The translations under genes were made by a program, and so were the position numbers. DNA of 56,574 nt from Oscillospiraceae bacterium (GTDB lineage Bacteria > Bacillota > Clostridia > Oscillospirales > CAG-272), in assembly GCA_015064345.1 (NCBI GenBank), contig SVSK01000006.1, positions 1-56,574 on the forward strand, written 5' to 3'. A model generated the notes under the pieces. The model had not been told where the DNA came from. It did not search any database and was given only the letters and a program-made list of their open reading frames with translations. Each line of letters opens with the position of its first letter. Position 1 is the first letter of the stretch. Below are positions 44,774-52,832 of this stretch, piece by piece.

Positions 44774-44802
44774 ATTATACCCTATTTAATAGGGTATGTC
44801 AA
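44774..44802 (-). promoter_or_regulatory. Toxin-antitoxin promoter with embedded operator
   Basis: On the minus strand TTGACA (44797-44802), 17-bp spacer, TATAAT (44774-44779), perfect consensus. The palindrome 44778-44796, with 9-bp arms TACCCTATT/AATAGGGTA around one base, fills the spacer, so antitoxin binding would shut the promoter directly. Confidence 0.85.
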
Positions 44803-44827
44803 GGGTTTTGATAAAATTTTACCCGTT

Positions 44828-44871
44828 AACAAAAAACCTCGGATCGCTCCGGGGTTTTGTTTTTTATTCGG
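44828..44871. repeat. 44-bp direct repeat (right copy), terminator
   Basis: Exact copy of 44029-44072, 799 bp to the right. Serves as terminator of the SulP gene on the minus strand. Confidence 0.88.
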
Positions 44872-44875
44872 TTTG

Positions 44876-46522
44876 TTATTTAACGAGGCTTACTGCCATC
44901 TCAAGAGCTGTATCAATGTTGTCGCAGAAGTTCTCTTCCCCAACTGCAGAAACAAATTTTGCACGAGTGAGTACCTTCATGGGCTGTTCGTTAACGTGGG
45001 AAAGGATCAGCTTTATCTCGCGCTTCTCACACATGCGGTGGATCGCAAAGAGATTTTTCGTCGCAGTTGCGTCAATGGTAGGCACGTCATGCATACGGAG
45101 AATCAGTACGCGCACGTTCTCGTCAACAGTCAAGCCTGCAAACTTATCAGAGGATGCGAAGAACATGGGTCCGTCGATCTCGATTACCTCAATGCCATCA
45201 GGAATGTGCTTCATTCTGCCGTTTCCGTTGTCCTCACCCTTTGACCAGACGCGGATGCGAGTGCCATCTCCCATGCGCTTCATGAAGAACACAACCGCAA
45301 GCACCATGCCAACAGCAATAGCCACAACAAGGTCGAACACAACTGTAAGCACGAATGTGACAACAAGTACGATCACGTCGTGTGCCGGTGCAGTCTTGCA
45401 CAGCTTTACAAAGCTTCTCCACTCGCTCATGTTGTATGCAACTACAAAGAGGATCGCTGCGATAATGGGCATGGGTATCCAAGCCGCATAGGGCATGAGC
45501 ACTACAAGAATGAGAAGCAGAACTGCCGCGTGAACCATGCCTGAGATGGGAGAACGACCGCCGTTCTTTACGTTTGCGGCTGTTCTGGCGATGGCGCCTG
45601 TGGCAGGGATTCCGCCGAAAAGACCGGAGCAGATGTTACCCACACCCTGGGCGATAAGCTCTGTGTTGGAGTTGTGCTTATCTCCTATCATTCCGTCGGA
45701 CACAACGCAGGAGAGAAGTGACTCGATACCTGCGAGAAGTGCAATGGTGAATGCGCTGGGAAGAAGCTCTGTCACCATACCGAAATCAAATTCGGGAAGA
45801 GAGAACTTCGGCAGACCTCCGCTGATGGTGTAGAGATCACCAATAGTGTTTACGTCCATGTCAAACAGCTTTACAATAAGTATTCCCACAACAACTGCGA
45901 TAAGGGATGCGGGAACCTTCTTACCGATCTTGCCGAGCATGGGCCAAATAATAAGGATAGCAAGTCCGATACCGCCCACGAGAAGAGCCCAAGGGTTGAA
46001 TGTGCCGATAGACTCAACCACAGCCTCCGCCTTCTCCATTGTCTCAACTGCGTGAGTACCGGGGGCAAAGGTGAGTCCGAGAAAATCCTTGATCTGACCG
46101 ATGGCAATAGTTACGGCGATACCTGCAGTAAAGCCTGTTGTGATGGTGCAGGGGATGTACTTGATAAGTGAGCCCAGCTTCAGCACTCCCATGAGGATGA
46201 GCATTACGCCTGCCATAATGGTGGCGATCACAAGTCCGCTGATACCGAAATTAGCAACAATGCCTGCAACGATGGTAGCAAATGCAGCGGTTGGACCTGA
46301 GATATTCACACGGCTGCCGCCAAGGAGTGCGATAACGAATCCCGCAACGATAGCGGTATAGATACCCTTTTCGGGAGATACACCCGATGCGATTGCAAGA
46401 GCGATTGAAAGGGGGAGGGCAATTATTGCAACGATAAGTCCTGCGATGAGGTCTGATACGAGCTGTGCGCCGCTGTACCCTTTCAGTGAGTCAATAAGTT
46501 TTGGCCTGAATATGTTTTTCAT
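44876..46522 (-). CDS. SulP family anion transporter with STAS domain
   Basis: 548 residues. About twelve membrane helices with GYSGAQLVSDLIAGL, the ISGPTAAFATIVAGI loop and IPATGAIARTAANVK typical of SulP; C-terminal STAS domain (about 435-548) with MHDVPTIDATATKNL. Transports sulfate, bicarbonate or another anion; the ion cannot be read. Promoter upstream with an inverted repeat. Confidence 0.93.
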   Translation of the reverse strand: MKNIFRPKLIDSLKGYSGAQLVSDLIAGLIVAIIALPLSIALAIASGVSPEKGIYTAIVAGFVIALLGGSRVNISGPTAAFATIVAGIVANFGISGLVIATIMAGVMLILMGVLKLGSLIKYIPCTITTGFTAGIAVTIAIGQIKDFLGLTFAPGTHAVETMEKAEAVVESIGTFNPWALLVGGIGLAILIIWPMLGKIGKKVPASLIAVVVGILIVKLFDMDVNTIGDLYTISGGLPKFSLPEFDFGMVTELLPSAFTIALLAGIESLLSCVVSDGMIGDKHNSNTELIAQGVGNICSGLFGGIPATGAIARTAANVKNGGRSPISGMVHAAVLLLILVVLMPYAAWIPMPIIAAILFVVAYNMSEWRSFVKLCKTAPAHDVIVLVVTFVLTVVFDLVVAIAVGMVLAVVFFMKRMGDGTRIRVWSKGEDNGNGRMKHIPDGIEVIEIDGPMFFASSDKFAGLTVDENVRVLILRMHDVPTIDATATKNLFAIHRMCEKREIKLILSHVNEQPMKVLTRAKFVSAVGEENFCDNIDTALEMAVSLVK

Positions 46523-46561
46523 GATATCCTTCTTTTGTGTCGTATATTGTCAATTTATACC

Positions 46562-46597
46562 GAGTATTAATTATACTCTTTTTGCGACTTATATCAA
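46562..46597 (-). promoter_or_regulatory. SulP promoter with inverted repeat
   Basis: On the minus strand TTGATA (46592-46597), 16-bp spacer, TATAAT (46570-46575). GAGTAT (46562-46567) and ATACTC (46573-46578) form an inverted repeat over the -10 box. Confidence 0.6.
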
Positions 46598-46678
46598 GAG
46601 GGTTGACCGCCGATTTTACGGGGTTTTGTGGGCGTTTTGTTGTGCAATTTGATGCTCTCGAAAGATTTGGAACGCAAA

Positions 46679-46720
46679 AAGCCCCCAAAGTGAGCTTAAA
46701 ACTCAACAAAGGGGCTTTTT
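46679..46720 (-). terminator. Terminator of solute-binding lipoprotein gene 1
   Basis: AAGCCCC and GGGGCTT arms plus an inner TTGAG/CTCA pairing, then five T. A diverged relative follows the second paralogue (48437-48482). Confidence 0.8.
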
Positions 46721-46726
46721 ATTTAT

Positions 46727-48307
46727 TCAGTTACCCGCGTACTGCTGCTCAAGCTGATAACGGATGTTCTCGTAGTCGCTGATGTAGTCCTCAAGATCGG
46801 TTTGGGCACTGGACTCAAAGGATCTGTAATTTGAAGCAACAACGGTGGAGTTGTTATATACGGATTCGTACACACCGCTTGTAAAGATGTTCTTATCCCC
46901 AAGGTCCCAGACGAGCGGGAATACGTTGCCGTAGTGGTCGTGGATAAGCTGGATCATTCTTGCGTTGTCGGGATTCTTGGAATAACGAACCTTAAGTGTG
47001 GATTCGTAATAATTCGGCATTACGATCTCGGACGTCATACGGCTGAGGTATTCAACCACAGCAGATACGAATTCGAGTCCGTCGAACGATACTGATGAGG
47101 GGATGAAGCCAACCTCAGTGGTGTCGTGGATAGTGGAGATGTAGTCCTCTTGGAGATCGTCGAGCTTCGGATAAGGCAGGATGGCCATATTCAGCTCTGT
47201 GCCTGCGAAAACACTCGATTCAAGAGAGCCCAGTCTCTGGTATGTGAGGAATAAGATTCTGCCCTCAACGAAAGATTCGATAGTCTTCTGATTATCGCCG
47301 TTGCCGTGGATCCTGACTGCGGTGTTATCCGAATGGTACAGAGTTGTGAGCTTTTCAGCAAGAGAGACTGTTCTCTCGTTGTTTACCGTGATCACAGGAT
47401 AGCCGTTTTCGTCTCTGTCTATATATCCGGGATCGGAGGTAGTGAGGAAAGGAATGATCGTTCCCCACCAACCACACATTGCAATACCCCACTGGTCACG
47501 GGAATCGCGCTTGTGGTTTCCCTGAGCCCCGGCATCAATGTATGTGGCATTGTAGGTATATCCCGTCTCACCCGTCAGATAGTTATAGGATTCTTCGCCG
47601 CCGTTGATGATGGAGATGAGAGCGTCAAGAGTCCAACCTCCTCTGTCAACGAGATCGTAAATAAGCTCGGGATCGCCGCCAAGCTGGGTATAGTAGTCCT
47701 TGTTCATGAGTAGACAATGGCTGTGACGGGTAACGTCGATGAAGTAGTCGCCTGCCAGCATGAAGCGTGTATTGGTATTGAGCGACGCACTTTCCATGAG
47801 TCCGTCATACCAGTAGGACTGGTCGAAATCAAAGTACTTGCCGTATGTAGCGTCATGGAAAAGGCCTTCCGCCGAAAGTCTCGTTACACCAAGGTCGTTG
47901 ATGATAAGACTGATACCCTCTGCACCGGACTGGATGAGACTTCTGATCTCGGAGCCCGATACAGTATAGTCATAGTCCGACTCAATATAGCGGAATACGA
48001 TGTTGAGGTCCTCTGCAACCCTCTGGTTTCTCTTAAGCGCGGAGTCGGACGCTTTGTCTCCCTCGATCTCTTCTGCTCCCTGGATAAGATAGTTGGAGGA
48101 TCTGTAGGATGCCTGCTGGTCTGTGTCAACATTGACGGATGTGTGGATCATGAATGTCTCGCCGTCGAAATCAAGCTCGGAAAGCTCAACGGAGTCGCCG
48201 CCATAACTGTTCCCTTTAGAATTGCCGCCATTTGTGCCAAGTCCCGCACAGGCTGTCAGTAAAAATGAAACGCTTAGAATAATCGCTATAAGACTGTTCT
48301 TCCTCAT
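46727..48307 (-). CDS. Solute-binding lipoprotein, paralogue 1
   Basis: 526 residues. Lipobox LLTAC at residues 16-20, Gly/Asn/Ser-rich linker, then a periplasmic-binding-type fold of the extracellular solute-binding group: YWYDGLMESASLN, MNKDYYTQLGG, GGWTLDALISII, MAILPYPKLDD. About 80-85% identical by eye to its neighbour at 48490. No permease or ATPase gene is nearby, so it is an orphan binding protein; ligand unknown. Confidence 0.83.
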   Translation of the reverse strand: MRKNSLIAIILSVSFLLTACAGLGTNGGNSKGNSYGGDSVELSELDFDGETFMIHTSVNVDTDQQASYRSSNYLIQGAEEIEGDKASDSALKRNQRVAEDLNIVFRYIESDYDYTVSGSEIRSLIQSGAEGISLIINDLGVTRLSAEGLFHDATYGKYFDFDQSYWYDGLMESASLNTNTRFMLAGDYFIDVTRHSHCLLMNKDYYTQLGGDPELIYDLVDRGGWTLDALISIINGGEESYNYLTGETGYTYNATYIDAGAQGNHKRDSRDQWGIAMCGWWGTIIPFLTTSDPGYIDRDENGYPVITVNNERTVSLAEKLTTLYHSDNTAVRIHGNGDNQKTIESFVEGRILFLTYQRLGSLESSVFAGTELNMAILPYPKLDDLQEDYISTIHDTTEVGFIPSSVSFDGLEFVSAVVEYLSRMTSEIVMPNYYESTLKVRYSKNPDNARMIQLIHDHYGNVFPLVWDLGDKNIFTSGVYESVYNNSTVVASNYRSFESSAQTDLEDYISDYENIRYQLEQQYAGN

Positions 48308-48364
48308 AAGTTTTCTCCTTTCAATGTCAAATCCGTGGTATATATGTTTAATAACTACAATTAT

Positions 48365-48393
48365 AGTATAACATTATAAGCCCTTTGTGTCAA
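48365..48393 (-). promoter_or_regulatory. Promoter of solute-binding lipoprotein gene 1
   Basis: On the minus strand TTGACA (48388-48393), 17-bp spacer, TATACT (48365-48370). A ~20-bp block downstream of the -10 box (TATAAWTGTAGTTAT) is conserved at the second paralogue. Confidence 0.8.
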
Positions 48394-48436
48394 TAGCTAT
48401 TTTTGTAATTATTATACTACATTTTCCAACTATTAC

Positions 48437-48482
48437 AAAAAGCCTCAAAAGTGAGCATAGAACTCAACAGAAGAGGCTTTTT
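48437..48482 (-). terminator. Terminator of solute-binding lipoprotein gene 2
   Basis: AAAAGCCTC and GAGGCTTTT-type arms with inner TTGAG/CTCAC pairing and T run; diverged copy of 46679-46720. Confidence 0.78.
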
Positions 48483-48489
48483 AGTTTAT

Positions 48490-50040
48490 TCAGTTACCCG
48501 CGTACTGCTGCTCAAGCTGATAACGGATGTATTCGTAGTCGCTGATGTAGTCGTCAAGATCGGACTGTGCGCTGGACTCGAATGCTCTGTAGCTGGACGC
48601 AACCGAGGGGGTATTCCTATAGACTGTTTCGTAAACTCCGTTTGTAAAGATGTTTTTGTCCCCAAGGTCCCAAACGAAGGGGAACGCGTTGCCGTAGTGG
48701 TCGTGAATGAGCTGGATCATTCTTGCGTTGTCGGGGTTCTTGGAATAGCGCACCTTAAGAGTGGATTCGTAGTACTTGGGCATTACAATATCCGAGGTCA
48801 TCTGACTGAGATATTCCACAACGGCAGACACAAACGTCAGATTAACGAACGAAACGGAGGCAGGAATATAACCGACCTCAGTGGTGTCGTGGATAGTGGA
48901 GATGTAGTCCTCCTGGAGATCGTCAAGCTTCGGATAAGGCAAAATCGCCATATTAAGCTCGGAGCTGGAGAACACGTTTGACTCAAGGGAGCCCAGTCTC
49001 TGGTATGTAAGGAAGAGGACTCTGCCCTCAACAAATGCTCCGATGGCGCCGTCATTTGAGCCGTGGACCTGAACAGCGGTGTTGTCCGTGTGGTACAAAG
49101 TCATCAGCTTTTCAGCAAGAGAAACGGTACGCTCGTTGTTTACCGTGATCACGGGATATCCCTGCTCGTCTCTGGAGATATATCCCGGGTCGGAGGTAGT
49201 AAGGAAAGGAATGATAGTGCCCCACCAGCCGCACATCGCGATACCCCACTGGTCTCGGCCGTCCCGTCTTTGGTTACCCTGAACGTCAATGTAGGTGCCC
49301 GAGTAGGTATAGCCCTCCATGCCTGTGAGGTAGTTGTATGATTCGCGACCGCCGTTGATGATGGAGATGAGAGCGTCAAGAGTCCAGTCTCCGCTGTCAA
49401 CGAGATCGTATATAAGCTGCGGATTTCCTCCAAGCTGGCGGTAGTAGTCCTTGTTCATAAGGAGACAGTGGCTGTGGCGGGTCACGTCGAGGAAGTAGTC
49501 GCCTGCCAGCATGAAGCGTGTATTTGTGTTAAGTGACGCGCTTTCCATAAGTCCGTCGTACCAGTACGGCTGACTGAAATCGAAAAATTCGCCGTATGTT
49601 GCATCGTGAAAGAGACCCTCAGCTGATAGTCTTGTTACGCCAAGGTCGTTTATGATGAGGCTGATGCCGTCCGCGCCTGCCTGCACGAGGCTTCTGATCT
49701 CCGAGCCTGATACAGTATAGTCATAGTCGGATTCAATGTAACGGAACACGATATTGAGATCTTCTTCAACCCTCTTGTTCCTCTGCAGAGCGGAGTCAGA
49801 CGCCTTATCCCCTGTTACCTCTTCCTCCCCCTGGATAAGGTAGTTGGAAGAGCGGTAAGACGACTGCTGATCCGCGTCAACGTTAATAGAAGTATGGACC
49901 ATGAACACCTCGCCGTCAAAATCCAGATCCTTGAGGTCGATGTCCCCACCACCTGTAATATTATTATTTTTGAAGCCTGCACAGGCTGTCAGCAAAAATG
50001 AAAAGACCAGGAAAATTGCTACAAGATTTATTTTTCTCAT
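48490..50040 (-). CDS. Solute-binding lipoprotein, paralogue 2
   Basis: 516 residues from the ATG at 50040; the frame extends 23 codons upstream into the leader. Lipobox FLLTAC. Nearly the same domain sequence as the neighbouring gene, including MNKDYYRQLGG, GDWTLDALISII and a C-terminal YEYIRYQLEQQYAGN. Differences cluster in the linker and in a loop near residue 265. A tandem duplication that carried promoter and terminator is the simplest explanation. Confidence 0.83.
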   Translation of the reverse strand: MRKINLVAIFLVFSFLLTACAGFKNNNITGGGDIDLKDLDFDGEVFMVHTSINVDADQQSSYRSSNYLIQGEEEVTGDKASDSALQRNKRVEEDLNIVFRYIESDYDYTVSGSEIRSLVQAGADGISLIINDLGVTRLSAEGLFHDATYGEFFDFSQPYWYDGLMESASLNTNTRFMLAGDYFLDVTRHSHCLLMNKDYYRQLGGNPQLIYDLVDSGDWTLDALISIINGGRESYNYLTGMEGYTYSGTYIDVQGNQRRDGRDQWGIAMCGWWGTIIPFLTTSDPGYISRDEQGYPVITVNNERTVSLAEKLMTLYHTDNTAVQVHGSNDGAIGAFVEGRVLFLTYQRLGSLESNVFSSSELNMAILPYPKLDDLQEDYISTIHDTTEVGYIPASVSFVNLTFVSAVVEYLSQMTSDIVMPKYYESTLKVRYSKNPDNARMIQLIHDHYGNAFPFVWDLGDKNIFTNGVYETVYRNTPSVASSYRAFESSAQSDLDDYISDYEYIRYQLEQQYAGN

Positions 50041-50096
50041 ATATTTTCTCCCACAGATGTTAGATACGCCGCACCGCAGCCGATAACTACATTTAT

Positions 50097-50125
50097 AGTA
50101 TAACATCACGGGAAAGCCGTGTCAA
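50097..50125 (-). promoter_or_regulatory. Promoter of solute-binding lipoprotein gene 2
   Basis: On the minus strand TTGACA (50120-50125), 17-bp spacer, TATACT (50097-50102), same boxes and downstream block as gene 1. Confidence 0.8.
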
Positions 50126-50199
50126 TAGACGATTTTAAGTTTTTGTTCCCGTCAGCCTGCCCTTGAAGCAAAAAAGACCCGTGTGGGTCTCTTTTAGTT

Positions 50200-50880
50200 T
50201 TATTCAGCCGCCGTACACTTCGCATAGAGCAGGCGATGGTCGGAATTGCCGTTGTCAAGAGTTCCGGGGCGGGAGAAGGACAAATTCTTCGAGTGAACGA
50301 TGTTGTCAATACATGCGCCGCCGCAGGTGAGCACGCTGTAGGAGTTTGTGTTCACCGCATCCGAGTTCTCTATCCACGAAAACTCGTCAAGAGAGTCGCA
50401 GTTGAAGTCTCCTGTGAGGATAAAGTTGTCCATAGCGGACAGAACTCTGTTTATCTCTTCAAACTGACCCTTTCGCGTGCCAAGATCCTCGTATGACAGA
50501 TGAGTTACGAAGAAGTTGACGTGGTATCCGTCCACATCCACTCGGGCTCTGCCAAGCACTCTCTGCTCATGCCAGCCGGATGTAAGCTTGATGCGCTCCG
50601 ACTCGATTATGGGGTATTTCGAGAGCACCGCAACACCGTAATCGCCGCCCCAAAAGTCAATGGTTTTGAAGAAAGCGTAGTACGGGTAGCCGGTTTTTTC
50701 GGAAAGCTCCTTCATCGTATCCGCTTTTTTGACACGAAAAGTGTCGATGTCCACCTCCTGCAGCCCTACTATATCAAGTCCGCAGGCGAGAATGTCCTCC
50801 GCTATCCTTGAAAAGTCGTGATCCGCATATCCGCCGTTTGCGATGTTGTAAGAGCCGATACTAATGTTAATACCGTTCAT
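50200..50880 (-). CDS. Endonuclease/exonuclease/phosphatase (EEP) fold hydrolase
   Basis: 226 residues from the ATG at 50880 (AAGGAGAAG upstream). EEP motifs: SIGSYNIANGG, IVGLQEVD (metal Glu), FFVTHLSYED, LTGDFNCD (Asp and Asn) and NSDHRLLYAK (His). The fold covers DNases, phospholipid phosphodiesterases and sphingomyelinases. No signal peptide. Follows the LamG phosphodiesterase gene by 58 bp with a hairpin but no T run between, so it may be read through. Confidence 0.85.
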   Translation of the reverse strand: MNGINISIGSYNIANGGYADHDFSRIAEDILACGLDIVGLQEVDIDTFRVKKADTMKELSEKTGYPYYAFFKTIDFWGGDYGVAVLSKYPIIESERIKLTSGWHEQRVLGRARVDVDGYHVNFFVTHLSYEDLGTRKGQFEEINRVLSAMDNFILTGDFNCDSLDEFSWIENSDAVNTNSYSVLTCGGACIDNIVHSKNLSFSRPGTLDNGNSDHRLLYAKCTAAE

Positions 50881-50900
50881 TTTCTTCTCCTTATTTTGAG

Positions 50901-50924
50901 AAAGGAACCCTCTCGAGTCCCTTT
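50901..50924 (-). terminator. Hairpin after LamG phosphodiesterase gene 1
   Basis: 10-bp stem with two G-U pairs (AAAGGGACTC/GAGGGTTCCTTT type). No T run on the minus strand, so weak or attenuating. Related hairpins end the two other LamG genes. Confidence 0.55.
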
Positions 50925-50938
50925 CCAATGTCGATTAT

Positions 50939-52687
50939 TTACTTAATTCCGTAATATTCAGCGAGAGCCGCAACGTCGTCCGCCTTGAATGCACCGTCGA
51001 AGATGATGAACTCGTCAATGGGAGTCTTCAGCTCTTTGCCGTAGTTTCTTGTAATGTCCTGACCGATGGCAAGCATACCCATGCCGTCCATGTCAGCATC
51101 CTGCATCTCCTCGGGAATCTCTGTCACGATAAATTCGCCAAAGTCGTAGGAAAGTCCCACAGTGTTAGCCTTTCTGTCAACGGAGAGGATAACGTGTACC
51201 CAACCCTTGTGGTGATCAGTGGGCAGGGAATATGTTTCACTCATTACGTTCTCGCCGTCAGCAAAATCAAAGCGGATGCAACCGGGCTGGAATGCGAGAG
51301 AAATACCGTTGCTCAGCTCGTAAGCGCGATTTCTGTTTGCAAAGAATGTGGGGTCAGATGTGTTTTCTGCAGACTGGAACCAGAATGCGATAGTAAAGCT
51401 GTCATCGCCGGGCATGAATTCTTCAACTCTTACAGAGCCGTTCTTGAAGCTTGCCGCCTTGCCGTAGATGCCGCTGATGTAGTTGACGTTGTCAAATTCG
51501 GTAACGTCTGTACCCATAGCGTCATTTACATTGCTGTCAAAGGGCAGATACAAAAGCACGTCGTCGCCAAAAATTTCGGTGAGATAATTGCCGCTTCCCT
51601 CCTTGGGAGTAGCCTCGGAGTAACGTGTGCGATGCTCGTACTGATATTCAACCGTGTACTTCAGGCGGGGAGCCTCGGATGCGTAGTCAGTGAAGAGGTT
51701 GTTCGGCACCATACCTGTCATTGTTTCAGGCTGGGTAAGGCCAAACGCGCGAAGAACAACAGCAGCCACGTCGCGGATGCTCATGTTCTCTTCCTTGCCC
51801 TTAATGCTCACACTTGTGGGAACACCGCCGCTGATGACACTTCCGCCTGCTGCAGCGAATGTGATGTTCAGCTCTTCGTCAGTGTCTCCACCGTGCATAC
51901 CGGTTACTGTACCGCCGTGGTCACCTGTAACGATGAAGAGTGTCTTTTCGTCTCTGCCGAGGTCGCAGTAAAGGTCATAGATCTGACCGATGTAGCCGTC
52001 AAGCTTTGTAAGAGTTTCAAGATGCTCGGGATTGCCGTAGCCGCTTCCGTGTCCCGCGCCGTCACATTCGTCAAACTGAACGAAGAGGAGCTTGGGGTCG
52101 TTGTCATTCAGATAAGAAAGAATCTGCTCGGTAAGAATACCGTCATTGTCAGCAGTTTCCTTGTGAACGTCAAGATTAGTTTCGATAATACCGTGGTTAA
52201 TGGGATTCCATGTAGAGAAAGACGCGAGAGTTGCATCGGGATAAGCTTCGCGAACTACTCTGAACACGCTGGGGAATGCGGAGTTTGAGGGGAATTCGAA
52301 TGTTTCCGCAATGTCATTTGTAAGATTGTGGAATTCAGGCTCTACACCGTGAAGCATAGCACCCCAGTTGGGAGCACTGCTGGAGGGCATAACTGCCTGC
52401 ATATTATATGTAACTGCACCGTCTGCGAAGATTCTGTCGAAGTTAGGTGTGTCGGTGTTTTGGAAGAATGCGCCGCATCCGTCAACACCAAGAATAACGA
52501 CGCGGTCATAGAAGTATTCCTGCTCGGGAACTTCATAAACGGGAGCCTCAGTTTCATTTGCGGGACCGTTGCCGCCCTGATCTGTAGTACCGTCCGCGGG
52601 GTTGTCTGTCTGTCCGTTCTTGGCACAAGCCGCAAATGCGAACAGAGCCATAATAAGCGCGAGGATAAGTGCAATAATTCTTTTCAT
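50939..52687 (-). CDS. Lipoprotein phosphodiesterase (alkaline phosphatase superfamily) with LamG domain
   Basis: 582 residues from the ATG at 52687 (GGAGG). Lipobox FAFAAC, Gly/Asn linker, then a nucleotide pyrophosphatase/phosphodiesterase-like domain: GVDG metal Asp (residue 69), Ser104 in SSSAPNW as nucleophile, DECDGAGHG, and GDHGGT with a following MHGGD. All key residues are present. A LamG-type lectin domain fills about 395-582 (PFDSNVNDAMG, FTIAFWF, GWVHVILSVDR). Acts outside the cell; substrate unknown, possibly phosphodiester or phospholipid headgroups. Confidence 0.87.
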   Translation of the reverse strand: MKRIIALILALIMALFAFAACAKNGQTDNPADGTTDQGGNGPANETEAPVYEVPEQEYFYDRVVILGVDGCGAFFQNTDTPNFDRIFADGAVTYNMQAVMPSSSAPNWGAMLHGVEPEFHNLTNDIAETFEFPSNSAFPSVFRVVREAYPDATLASFSTWNPINHGIIETNLDVHKETADNDGILTEQILSYLNDNDPKLLFVQFDECDGAGHGSGYGNPEHLETLTKLDGYIGQIYDLYCDLGRDEKTLFIVTGDHGGTVTGMHGGDTDEELNITFAAAGGSVISGGVPTSVSIKGKEENMSIRDVAAVVLRAFGLTQPETMTGMVPNNLFTDYASEAPRLKYTVEYQYEHRTRYSEATPKEGSGNYLTEIFGDDVLLYLPFDSNVNDAMGTDVTEFDNVNYISGIYGKAASFKNGSVRVEEFMPGDDSFTIAFWFQSAENTSDPTFFANRNRAYELSNGISLAFQPGCIRFDFADGENVMSETYSLPTDHHKGWVHVILSVDRKANTVGLSYDFGEFIVTEIPEEMQDADMDGMGMLAIGQDITRNYGKELKTPIDEFIIFDGAFKADDVAALAEYYGIK

Positions 52688-52712
52688 GTTTGCCTCCAAA
52701 TAGGTGTATTGC

Positions 52713-52727
52713 CGAACAAATTGTCCG
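52713..52727. promoter_or_regulatory. Near-palindrome after the LamG phosphodiesterase 1 promoter
   Basis: 15-bp CGAACAAATTGTCCG, palindromic except for one position, just downstream of the expected transcription start. Possible repressor site. Confidence 0.35.
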
Positions 52728-52737
52728 AATTTACTAT

Positions 52738-52766
52738 ATTATACCGCAATATTTGTCCCCAGTCAA
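52738..52766 (-). promoter_or_regulatory. Sigma-A promoter of LamG phosphodiesterase gene 1
   Basis: On the minus strand TTGACT (52761-52766), 17-bp spacer, TATAAT (52738-52743). Confidence 0.8.
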
Positions 52767-52797
52767 TAAATTACAGGGATATTTTTTAGTTATGTGC

Positions 52798-52825
52798 AAA
52801 AGGAACTCTTTCGAGTCCCTTTTTT
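52798..52825 (-). terminator. Terminator of double-domain phosphodiesterase gene
   Basis: 11-bp stem AAAAGGGACTC with GAGTTCCTTTT and a GAAA loop on the minus strand. Confidence 0.75.
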
Positions 52826-52832
52826 ATTTGGT

